Below, one piece after another: positions 1 through 5,143 of a stretch of 6,023 nt of DNA. The DNA is taken from positions 1-6,023 of the forward strand of contig JALQUL010000329.1 in NCBI GenBank assembly GCA_023260735.1. The letters are read 5' to 3'. The position numbers and the translations under genes are program-made. The notes under the pieces are model-generated. The model was given only the letters and a program-made list of their open reading frames with translations, did not search any database and was not told the origin of the DNA. The DNA is from Limnohabitans sp. (GTDB lineage: Bacteria; Pseudomonadota; Gammaproteobacteria; Burkholderiales; Burkholderiaceae_C). Every line of letters starts with the position of its first letter. Positions within the stretch are counted from its first letter, which is position 1.

Positions 1-1701
1 TTCATGCGCATCAATAACTGTAGATAAACGGTGCGCAATGATTAAGGTAGTTTTATTAGCCGATACATTTTGCAGTTCAGCTTGAATGGCCTTTTCATTA
101 GCGGAATCAAGTGCCGATGTGGCCTCATCAAAAATCATAATAGGCGGATTTTTTAATAAGGTACGGGCAATTGCTACCCTTTGTTTTTCGCCACCTGATA
201 ACTTCAAACCACGCTCACCTACTTTGGTGGCATACCCCTCTGGGGTATGGCTAATAAAATCATGAATACGGGCTGATTTAGCAGCGTCTTCGATTTCATT
301 TTGATCGACCCCAGGTTTTCCGTAGGCGATGTTATAGGCAACAGTGTCGTTAAATAAAACAGTATCTTGCGGTACTATGCCAATACTTTTTCTTAAAGAG
401 TCTTGCGTGACTTGTTGAATATTTTGGCCATCAATTAAAATTTGACCTTTTTTAACATCATAAAAACGATAGAGCAGTCGAGAAAGAGTCGATTTTCCAG
501 CACCAGAGGGACCCACTACAGCCACTGTTTTTCCGCCTGGAATCACAAAGCTAACATCTTGCAAAATAGGCCTATTTTCATGATAGGCAAAACTCACATT
601 TTTAAATTCAACTGTGGGTTCGGGGCTTACTTTTAATAGCTTTGCGTCTTCTGGATCGGCAATTTCGCGTTCTTTTTCAAGCAAGGTAAACATCTTGTCT
701 AAATCTAACAAGCTTTGTTTAATTTCTCGGTAAAGCACACCTAAAAATCCGAGTGGAATATAAAGCTGAATCATAAATGCATTAATCATGACGAGGTCAC
801 CAAGAGTCATTCGACCATCGACTACTCCTTGTGTGGCGCGCCACAACATAGCCACTAAACTGAGTGCAATAATAACTTGCTGGCCAGTATTTAAAAGGCT
901 TAAAGTACTTTGACTTTTCATGGCTGCTTTGCCATAAGCCTTTAAGTTTTCTTCATAGCGTTTGGCTTCAAATTCTTCATTATTAAAATATTTAACCGTT
1001 TCATAATTGATTAAGGCATCAATTGCTCGGCTATGTGAACGAGAGTCGAGTTCATTCATTTCTTTGCGAAACTTGGTGCGCCATTCCGTCACTATGACGG
1101 TAAAGCTAATATAAAACACCAAAGCAATAATCGTAATAAAAGCAAACCAGACATCAAATTTAACCGCTAAAAAAGTCAATACTAAAGTGACCTCTATGAG
1201 GGTGGGCACAATGCTATAGAGCGAATAGGAAATTAAGGATTGAACCGCTCTGGTACCCCGTTCTATGTCACGAGTCATACCGCCGGTTTGGCGTTCTAAA
1301 TGAAACCGCAGGCTTAAATTATTAAGATGTCTAAAAACTTCAAGTGAAATGCGCCTAGAGGCGCCTTCGGCTGCTTTTGAAAAAATCCATTCACGCAACT
1401 CGGTGAATATAGAAGTAGAAAGTCGTAAAAGTCCATAAGCTACCAACAAGCCTAAAGGCACCACCAATACCGCTAGTGTGTCACCTGGCTTGAGGCTCAT
1501 GGTGTCAACTAGACGTTTGAGCAATAATGGCACACTCACATTGGCTACTTTGGCAGCTACCATAAAGCTCAGTGCAGCGATCACACGCCATTTAAATTGC
1601 CATAAATAGGGGAATAATCTTTTGAGGGTCGACCAATCTGAGCGTTCAGTGATGGCGCTATTGGATGGTGGATCTGAGGCAATTGGGGCAGAATGGCGCA
1701 T
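1..1701 (-). CDS. Atm1/ABCB7-type ABC exporter half-transporter, 3' end cut by window edge
   Basis: This is a fused permease-ATPase that would work as an inner-membrane homodimer. The 567 codons in the window have no stop, because the C-terminus lies beyond base 1. Residues about 40-330 form the six-helix membrane domain, with hydrophobic runs near 40-60, 75-92, 160-200 and 272-288. The stretch TRDIERGTRAV (143-153) and NYETVKYFNNE (232-242) are hallmarks of the Atm1/ABCB6/ABCB7/HMT1 branch rather than MsbA. The ATPase domain is intact: Walker A GPSGAGKS (397-404), Q-loop Gln445, signature LSGGE (501-505), Walker B IMIFDE (521-526, catalytic Glu526) and H-loop His557. Family members are about 600 residues, so roughly 30-45 are missing. 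Characterised Atm1 proteins export glutathione-linked thiol or metal compounds and support Fe-S or metal homeostasis; the substrate here is inferred. ATG 1701 is the first Met after an in-frame TAA ten codons upstream. There is no good Shine-Dalgarno sequence. Confidence 0.95.
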   Translation of the reverse strand, partial: MRHSAPIASDPPSNSAITERSDWSTLKRLFPYLWQFKWRVIAALSFMVAAKVANVSVPLLLKRLVDTMSLKPGDTLAVLVVPLGLLVAYGLLRLSTSIFTELREWIFSKAAEGASRRISLEVFRHLNNLSLRFHLERQTGGMTRDIERGTRAVQSLISYSLYSIVPTLIEVTLVLTFLAVKFDVWFAFITIIALVFYISFTVIVTEWRTKFRKEMNELDSRSHSRAIDALINYETVKYFNNEEFEAKRYEENLKAYGKAAMKSQSTLSLLNTGQQVIIALSLVAMLWRATQGVVDGRMTLGDLVMINAFMIQLYIPLGFLGVLYREIKQSLLDLDKMFTLLEKEREIADPEDAKLLKVSPEPTVEFKNVSFAYHENRPILQDVSFVIPGGKTVAVVGPSGAGKSTLSRLLYRFYDVKKGQILIDGQNIQQVTQDSLRKSIGIVPQDTVLFNDTVAYNIAYGKPGVDQNEIEDAAKSARIHDFISHTPEGYATKVGERGLKLSGGEKQRVAIARTLLKNPPIMIFDEATSALDSANEKAIQAELQNVSANKTTLIIAHRLSTVIDAHE

Positions 1702-1730
1702 AATGGAGAAAGTTTTCTTAATAATTGATT

Positions 1731-1759
1731 TTTATAATCGTTGTATGTTTTAGTTCTAA
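1731..1759 (-). promoter_or_regulatory. Putative sigma70 promoter for the Atm1-type exporter
   Basis: Read on the minus strand, TTAGAA (1759-1754; 4/6 to consensus) is followed after 17 nt by TATAAA (1736-1731; 5/6). Transcription would begin near 1724, giving a leader of about 22 nt to the ATG at 1701. The -10 overlaps the plus-strand -10 of the thioesterase gene by four bases. Found by eye in AT-rich DNA, so only a candidate. Confidence 0.4.
1733..1738 (+). promoter_or_regulatory. Consensus -10 box for the thioesterase gene
   Basis: A perfect TATAAT lies 24 bases before the first ATG of the thioesterase gene, placing transcription start near 1745. No good -35 is present at 16-18 nt spacing (the sequence there resembles AAGTTT), so strength or activator dependence cannot be judged. 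It shares bases with the opposing -10. Confidence 0.45.
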
Positions 1760-1762
1760 TAG

Positions 1763-2188
1763 ATGGTGAATATGTCTCAAAATTCAAGTGAAGCCGTGCA
1801 ATTACCTTTAAACAAGGAATTAGTTTTAAAAGTCATTCCAATGCCAGCCGATGCCAATGGCAATGGTGATATTTTTGGTGGTTGGGTGATGGCACAAGTT
1901 GATTTAGCTGGTGCAGTGTTGCCTGCTCGTCATACTAACGGACGAATGGCAACTGTAGCGGTGAATCAGTTTATTTTTAAACAACCTGTCAAAATGGGCG
2001 ATATTTTGTCGTTTTTTGCCGAAGTTACACGCCTAGGTCGTACTTCAGTCACGGTACAAGTAGAAGTTTATGCTGAAAGATTTAAGGCACAAGGACAATA
2101 TGTAAAGGTAACAGAAGCACAACTTACCTATGTGGCAATTGATAAAAATGGCAGGCCAAGGCCATTAGGTAGTTCTGAAGATGATTGA
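1763..2188 (+). CDS. yciA: YciA-type acyl-CoA thioesterase (single hotdog domain)
   Basis: This protein hydrolyses acyl-CoA to free acid plus CoA, and probably acts as a cytosolic hexamer like characterised YciA enzymes. The 141 residues make one hotdog domain. NGNGDIFGGWVMAQVD (32-47) closely matches the YciA active-site segment, and Asp47 aligns with the catalytic Asp44 of Haemophilus HI0827. The RMATVAVNQFIFKQPVKMGD stretch (61-80) and LGRTSVTVQVEVYAE (91-105) are also typical. The C-terminus ends soon after YVAIDKNGRPRPL, so the tail is shorter than in HI0827. Two starts are possible: ATG 1763, and ATG 1772, which would give MSQNSSE and match the usual family N-terminus better. Neither has a clear ribosome binding site. 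It stands alone, divergent from the Atm1-type exporter, and is followed by a hairpin overlapping its stop codon. Family assignment is firm; substrate chain length cannot be read from sequence. Confidence 0.93.
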   Translation: MVNMSQNSSEAVQLPLNKELVLKVIPMPADANGNGDIFGGWVMAQVDLAGAVLPARHTNGRMATVAVNQFIFKQPVKMGDILSFFAEVTRLGRTSVTVQVEVYAERFKAQGQYVKVTEAQLTYVAIDKNGRPRPLGSSEDD

Positions 2189-2210
2189 AGCCTACAATAG
2201 GCTTCAATTT
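2184..2210 (+). terminator. Hairpin terminator overlapping the thioesterase stop codon
   Basis: ATTGAAGCCTA (2184-2194) and TAGGCTTCAAT (2198-2208) form a perfect 11-bp stem with a CAA loop. The TGA stop (2186-2188) lies inside the left arm. Only a short T run follows (ATTTCGGG), so intrinsic termination on the plus strand may be weak. On the minus strand it lies just past the end of the DUF1223 gene but is not followed by a T run there. Confidence 0.6.
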
Positions 2211-2269
2211 CGGGTGAAATAGCGTGAAAAACTCTCAATTTTGCCTAATTTGAAGACAGCGTAGCTTGG

Positions 2270-3019
2270 TCAAACCTTGCAACTTAAACTCAATGCTTGA
2301 AGTGGTTGAGCATTTTGTGGATGAGTGATCACAAAATTAAAGCTTTTTTGTGAGCCTGCAAGCGCTGTTTTTAAATTGAGGTTGAATTTTTTATTACCTT
2401 CTTGTTCTTTCAGAGTTTGGTATTGAGTCACAATAAAATCATGGCTTAAAAATTGGCCTGCATTTTCACCAGACCTTACTTGAGTGGTCTGACCGTTTTC
2501 TGTAACAGTCCAATAAGCAGTCCAGTTTTGCTTGTTGGACGCCAAGTTTTGTACATCCACCGAAACGGTTTGTTCATCTAAACGCTCTAGACTAATCGAA
2601 AACTGGGCTTTTTGTTGATTGCCTAATGAGCCCCCTCTATGCCATTGTGGCCAATCTTTACCGTTTAATACGATTTGTGGTGTGTAAACACTATTTAATT
2701 GATTGATGGCGGCCACTTCTCTTTGTCTGGTAGTGTAAGCGGGCGAAGAAAATCTATCTTTCCATGAAAGATGATTCCAATAGTCCACATGGAATACCTG
2801 TACCACTAGGTTTTTATTTTTAAGACTACTCACCCACTTGTCAGCGGGTGGGCATGAGCTGCATGACTCTGATGTGTAAAGTTCAATCACAGGACTTACT
2901 AAAGCAGCCGACTGAGCTTTGCAATTGACCCTAGTATTTTGCGTTTGTGCATACGCTATTAAAGAGGTGCTTAGTAACTTGACTAAACCTATTGATAAAG
3001 TGAGGGTTAAAAGTTTCAT
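2270..3019 (-). CDS. Secreted DUF1223 family protein, thioredoxin-like with CxxC motif
   Basis: This protein of 249 residues is probably periplasmic. Residues 1-24 look like a Sec signal peptide: Lys2, a hydrophobic core, then AYA before QTQ as a likely cleavage site. The core motif PVIELYTSESCSSCPPAD (43-60) is diagnostic of DUF1223, whose members have a thioredoxin-like fold. Cys53 and Cys56 form the CxxC, and YTPQIVLNG (112-120) supplies the Thr-Pro expected opposite the active site. Two further cysteines, Cys33 just after the signal peptide and Cys247 two residues from the end, could pair in the mature protein; that is inference. The biochemical role of the family is unsettled, so a redox function is likely but unproven. 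ATG 3019 is preceded by a strong AGGAG (3029-3025). A promoter candidate lies just upstream inside the terminator of the preceding yegP-like gene, so it is probably transcribed on its own. Confidence 0.9.
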   Translation of the reverse strand: MKLLTLTLSIGLVKLLSTSLIAYAQTQNTRVNCKAQSAALVSPVIELYTSESCSSCPPADKWVSSLKNKNLVVQVFHVDYWNHLSWKDRFSSPAYTTRQREVAAINQLNSVYTPQIVLNGKDWPQWHRGGSLGNQQKAQFSISLERLDEQTVSVDVQNLASNKQNWTAYWTVTENGQTTQVRSGENAGQFLSHDFIVTQYQTLKEQEGNKKFNLNLKTALAGSQKSFNFVITHPQNAQPLQALSLSCKV

Positions 3020-3042
3020 GAAAGCTCCTGAATAAATCAGGG

Positions 3043-3070
3043 CTTATAAACAAAAATAAAGCCCTGTCAG
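3043..3070 (-). promoter_or_regulatory. Putative sigma70 promoter of the DUF1223 gene, embedded in the upstream terminator
   Basis: On the minus strand, CTGACA (3070-3065; 5/6 to TTGACA) is followed after 16 nt by TATAAG (3048-3043; 5/6 to TATAAT). Predicted start near 3036 leaves a leader of about 17 nt that contains the AGGAG ribosome binding site. The -35 box spans the loop edge and one arm of the terminator hairpin, so terminator and promoter share bases. Confidence 0.5.
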
Positions 3071-3095
3071 AATGAGTCGTGACAGGGCTTTATTT
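3054..3095. terminator. Strong bidirectional hairpin terminator after the YegP-like gene
   Basis: AAATAAAGCCCTGTCA (3054-3069) and TGACAGGGCTTTATTT (3080-3095) are perfect 16-bp inverted repeats with a 10-nt loop. Both strands end the stem in a T-rich run: TTTATTTCTT on plus, and TTTATTTTTG on minus. On the minus strand it ends the YegP-like transcript. The nearest convergent-facing plus-strand gene is the thioesterase, which has its own hairpin. Confidence 0.85.
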
Positions 3096-3105
3096 CTTAC
3101 AGTCA

Positions 3106-3137
3106 TACAGGCAAATGAAAAAAATAATCAGCCTGTA
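3106..3137. repeat. Inverted repeat downstream of the YegP-like gene
   Basis: TACAGGC (3106-3112) and GCCTGTA (3131-3137) form a 7-bp stem around an AT-rich 18-nt loop. It lies between the hairpin at the YegP-like stop codon and the main terminator. It may protect or fold the 3' untranslated region; no function is shown by the sequence. Confidence 0.4.
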
Positions 3138-3139
3138 GT

Positions 3140-3168
3140 ATTCAACATGCATTCGCATGTAGTTGAAT
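3140..3168. repeat. Bulged hairpin abutting the YegP-like stop codon
   Basis: CATGC (3146-3150) and GCATG (3155-3159) pair around an ATTC loop. ATTCAA (3140-3145) and TTGAAT (3163-3168) extend the stem, leaving a 3-nt bulge (3160-3162). The outer arm reaches the first base of the TAA stop complement. No T run follows, so this is a 3'-end RNA structure rather than an obvious terminator. Confidence 0.45.
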
Positions 3169-3506
3169 TAAGCGACAGTTTGGTCGTCTAATGAGCCGTC
3201 TGGACCATTTTTTTGGCAAGATTCAATGCCATTGTCGCGGCCTCGTTCATCTGCGTACATTTGGCTTTTGCCAATAATTTGGTGGTTACCTGCTTTTAAA
3301 TTGAAATAGCTTTTGCCATTTGTACCAGTTTCTTTAATATAGCGTTCTGCCAGTGCTGCATTTTTTTTGACTGATTCAATTCCATTTAAAGCGCTGGCTT
3401 TGGTTTCGTACATTTCGCTAGACAAAATGATTTGTCCGTTACCTGCCAACAAGTTAAAGAAAAACTTGTCATTTTTTGATTTTTTTAGTTCGAATTTGCC
3501 AGCCAT
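3168..3506 (-). CDS. yegP: YegP family protein with two DUF1508 repeats
   Basis: This is a small, probably cytosolic protein of 112 residues, essentially the length of E. coli YegP (about 110). It consists of two tandem DUF1508 repeats. Repeat 1 is at about residues 4-50 (KFELKKSKNDKFFFNLLAGNGQII...GIESVKKN), repeat 2 at about 54-101 (RYIKETGTNGKSYFNLKAGNHQIIG...GIESCQKN). Each carries the F/Y-F-N-L-x-A-G-N-x-Q-I-I core, the S-x-M-Y segment and a closing N-G-I-E-S. The DUF1508 fold is a small beta-alpha unit; the biological role of YegP is not established and I do not infer one. The start is well supported by AGGAG (3516-3512) five bases before the ATG. It appears monocistronic: hairpins and a strong terminator follow, and I found no convincing -35/-10 pair in the very AT-rich 145 bp upstream. 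Confidence 0.93.
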   Translation of the reverse strand: MAGKFELKKSKNDKFFFNLLAGNGQIILSSEMYETKASALNGIESVKKNAALAERYIKETGTNGKSYFNLKAGNHQIIGKSQMYADERGRDNGIESCQKNGPDGSLDDQTVA

Positions 3507-3651
3507 AAAAACTCCTAAAGGATATTAGTAAAAAACAAGTAGAAGTTTTACATAAAAATAAAAAAAATCAACCTACTAATACTATCTTTCTTTTAAATGC
3601 CAAAAAAATACTTGTTTAAACTCAAAATTAGAAGAAATGAATAGCTAAAAC

Positions 3652-4788
3652 TTAAGCTTTTAAATTTTTAACACTTTGCCTCTCTACTAAAGGACAGTCA
3701 GCCTTAATTAACATGCGCCTTGATTTAACAGGTGTACTACCAGGGGTGTTATGGACGGCATTACTTTCATAAATTAAAGTTTCGATAGCGGTGCGTCCCA
3801 TTTCATAATTAGGTAATAAAACGGTGCTCAAGGGCGGATGCGTATGACGAGAAATTTCTTGATCATCATAGCCCATTACCGAAACATCATGAGGTACTTG
3901 CAGACCAAGCGACTTTAGTGCTTCCATGGCACCAATAGCCATTAAGTCGTTGGCACAAAACAGTGCGCTGGGCGGTTTACTCATGGCCATTAATGAGAGT
4001 GTTGCATCAAAACCAGAACCACTCATCCAGTCTCCCTCACGAATTAAACTGGGGTCAAAAGGTAAGTCGGCAGTGGCTAAAGCTCTTCTATAACCCTTTA
4101 ATCTGTCTTTGGCCGCTTCCATCCAAGGTTCACCGTTGATGAAGCCAATACGTTCATGACCACAAGCAATTAAATAATCAGTGGCAGTGTGCCCACCAGC
4201 CAATTCACCTGGCACAACCGTAGGACGTTTTTGTGTTTCGTCATGACAATTAAGCAAAACTGTAGGGGTATTGAAAAGCAGTGCAGGCAATTGCACACTA
4301 CGAGTAAAAATAGTGGAATAAACAAATCCTAATAACATTGGATTGGCAAATGCGGTTTCAATAATGGCTTGTTCTTGTTCGGGTTTGCCATGGGTGATAG
4401 CTACATTTAAGATGCAATCATGCTCCCACGCAGCATCGCGGGCACCATCAACACTCACCACAGGATGGGGGCTGGTAGAAATTTCATCGACTAAATAGAC
4501 AATTAAGCGTTTACTTTTGTTATGAGCAAAAGATTCCGATCGCATGGATTGCAATAAAAAAGCTGGATCATGGCGTGCGGATTTGGATAACTGATAACCA
4601 ATACTAAGTGCGGCATCTAATACCTTGCTGCGGGTGTCTGCAGATAAACGGGCACTAGTGACATTATTCAGGACCATGGACACGGTTGATTGTGAAACAC
4701 CTGCAATCTTGGCCACATCCGTCATGGTGGGCCTTGGCTGACGAAGCTGGGCTAGATGTTTAGGGTCGGACGCTGGATTTTTTACCAT
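3652..4788 (-). CDS. LacI-family transcriptional repressor, probably sugar-responsive
   Basis: This DNA-binding regulator of 378 residues probably represses the divergent sugar-importer gene. The helix-turn-helix occupies about residues 22-42 (MTDVAKIAGVSQSTVSMVLNN), followed by LSADTRSKVLDAALSIGYQ (48-66). A periplasmic-binding-protein-like effector domain runs from about 95, with typical segments GHERIGFINGE (210-220), ALFCANDLMAIGAMEAL (275-291) and GYDDQEISRHTHPPLSTV (306-323). Two things are unusual: a 21-residue extension before the helix-turn-helix, and a hinge reading SKSARHDPAFLL, where most relatives have AR followed by a leucine that intercalates into the operator. ATG 4788 has no Shine-Dalgarno. 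ATG 4725 (Met22) has a weak AAGG at good spacing, but the RPT before Met22 is commonly seen in relatives, favouring the longer protein. The inducer cannot be deduced. I see no hairpin terminator after its stop. Confidence 0.93.
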   Translation of the reverse strand: MVKNPASDPKHLAQLRQPRPTMTDVAKIAGVSQSTVSMVLNNVTSARLSADTRSKVLDAALSIGYQLSKSARHDPAFLLQSMRSESFAHNKSKRLIVYLVDEISTSPHPVVSVDGARDAAWEHDCILNVAITHGKPEQEQAIIETAFANPMLLGFVYSTIFTRSVQLPALLFNTPTVLLNCHDETQKRPTVVPGELAGGHTATDYLIACGHERIGFINGEPWMEAAKDRLKGYRRALATADLPFDPSLIREGDWMSGSGFDATLSLMAMSKPPSALFCANDLMAIGAMEALKSLGLQVPHDVSVMGYDDQEISRHTHPPLSTVLLPNYEMGRTAIETLIYESNAVHNTPGSTPVKSRRMLIKADCPLVERQSVKNLKA

Positions 4789-4803
4789 GATAATTTGATA
4801 ATA

Positions 4804-4812
4804 ATATTAGCA
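4804..4812 (-). promoter_or_regulatory. Extended -10 element facing the LacI-type gene
   Basis: On the minus strand TGC TAATAT (4812-4804) is an extended -10 of the same form found twice on the plus strand near 5070 and 5080. There is no recognisable -35. Initiation near 4797 would leave only about nine leader bases before ATG 4788. An alternative pairing, TTGTTC (4840-4835), a 17-nt spacer and TATTCT (4817-4812), would start slightly farther upstream. Confidence 0.35.
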
Positions 4813-4827
4813 GAATAGGTGTCTAAA

Positions 4828-4841
4828 TTTATTCGAACAAA
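4828..4841. promoter_or_regulatory. Candidate LacI-family operator
   Basis: TTTATTCGAACAAA is a 14-bp palindrome with one mismatched pair and a central CG, the layout typical of operators bound by LacI-family dimers. It lies about 40 bp upstream of the repressor ATG and overlaps its alternative -35 box, so autorepression is plausible. It is some 230 bp from the importer promoter, so direct repression there would need looping or another site. Confidence 0.35.
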
Positions 4842-4960
4842 CTGGGAAATAGCAATTGAAACATGATTCTGACTCTCTATCCTAACGGTTTATGAGCTTG
4901 ATTTAAACAGATTTTTGCAGAAAACTGCTTAAAATTCTCTAAAAATGAACTATTTTTATG

Positions 4961-4981
4961 CGATTTATTATCAATTAATCG
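4961..4981. repeat. Imperfect 21-bp palindrome
   Basis: CGATT at the left end and AATCG at the right end are perfectly complementary. Eight of the ten base pairs around the central T4971 match. It could be a second regulator site in the divergent region. AT-rich composition makes partial palindromes common, so support is weak. Confidence 0.3.
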
Positions 4982-4993
4982 ATGATCTGCTTA

Positions 4994-5021
4994 ATTCAAA
5001 ATAAGGTCAGATATTTTGAAT
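4994..5021. repeat. Perfect 10-bp inverted repeat upstream of the importer promoter
   Basis: ATTCAAAATA (4994-5003) and TATTTTGAAT (5012-5021) are exact inverted repeats separated by eight bases. The right arm ends 25 bp before the candidate -35 of the importer gene, a position suited to an activator or an upstream operator. No T run follows on either strand, so it is unlikely to be a terminator. Confidence 0.5.
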
Positions 5022-5046
5022 CGCACAAAAAAAGAGTGATGGGTAT

Positions 5047-5075
5047 TTGAGTTATACAAGGGTTTTTGCTAATAT
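5047..5075 (+). promoter_or_regulatory. Promoter of the MalK-type gene with extended -10
   Basis: TTGAGT (5047-5052) is followed after exactly 17 nt by TAATAT (5070-5075), and TGC directly before it makes an extended -10. Transcription would start near 5082, giving a leader of about 60 nt. The next ten bases repeat the -10 region (TGC TAATAA at 5077-5085), which could act as an alternative start. Confidence 0.5.
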
Positions 5076-5084
5076 TTGCTAATA
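5065..5084 (+). repeat. Exact tandem 10-bp repeat over the importer -10 region
   Basis: TTTGCTAATA occurs twice back to back (5065-5074 and 5075-5084), one helical turn apart. Each copy contains TGCTAATA, which also occurs on the minus strand at 4812-4805 facing the repressor gene. Confidence 0.8.
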
Positions 5085-5143
5085 AATATCAATAGATAAT
5101 CAAAACACCTGTAATTTATTGTACTGATGAGAACCAAATTTTT

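Larger units (their letters stand above)
4789..5143. other. Divergent control region between the lacI-type and malK-type genes
   Basis: These 355 bp contain no credible gene and are strongly AT-rich. From left to right I see an extended -10 facing the repressor gene, a CG-centred palindrome (4828-4841), a small GCAG-AAAA-CTGC repeat (4917-4928), TAAAAAT-GAACT-ATTTTTA (4940-4958), an imperfect palindrome at 4961-4981, a 10-bp perfect inverted repeat (4994-5021), widely spaced TGCGATT and AATCGCA (4959-4965 and 5019-5025), and a promoter with a tandem repeat (5047-5084). This length and density of symmetry suggest control by more than one regulator or by a looping repressor; that is inference. 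Confidence 0.6.

Noticed and set aside
442..636. Plus-strand open frame of 64 codons
   Set aside because: It lies wholly antisense to the ATPase domain of the Atm1-type exporter, has no family resemblance and no ribosome binding site.
1581..1787. Minus-strand open frame of 68 codons
   Set aside because: It overlaps the exporter's N-terminus in another frame and crosses the divergent promoter gap; the exporter frame is unmistakably the coding one.
3517..3600. Promoter for the YegP-like gene
   Set aside because: Several -10-like hexamers occur in the AT-rich sequence, but none pairs with a reasonable -35 at 16-18 nt, so I cannot choose one.
3533..3617. Widely spaced inverted repeat AAACAAGTA / TACTTGTTT between the YegP-like and LacI-type genes
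   Set aside because: The arms are nine bases and 67 bases apart in very AT-rich DNA, so chance is a sufficient explanation; no other site feature supports it.
3600..3651. Possible terminator after the LacI-type gene
   Set aside because: A run of seven T on the minus strand exists (3608-3602), but the only symmetry before it is the palindrome GTTTAAAC, which cannot form a hairpin with a loop.
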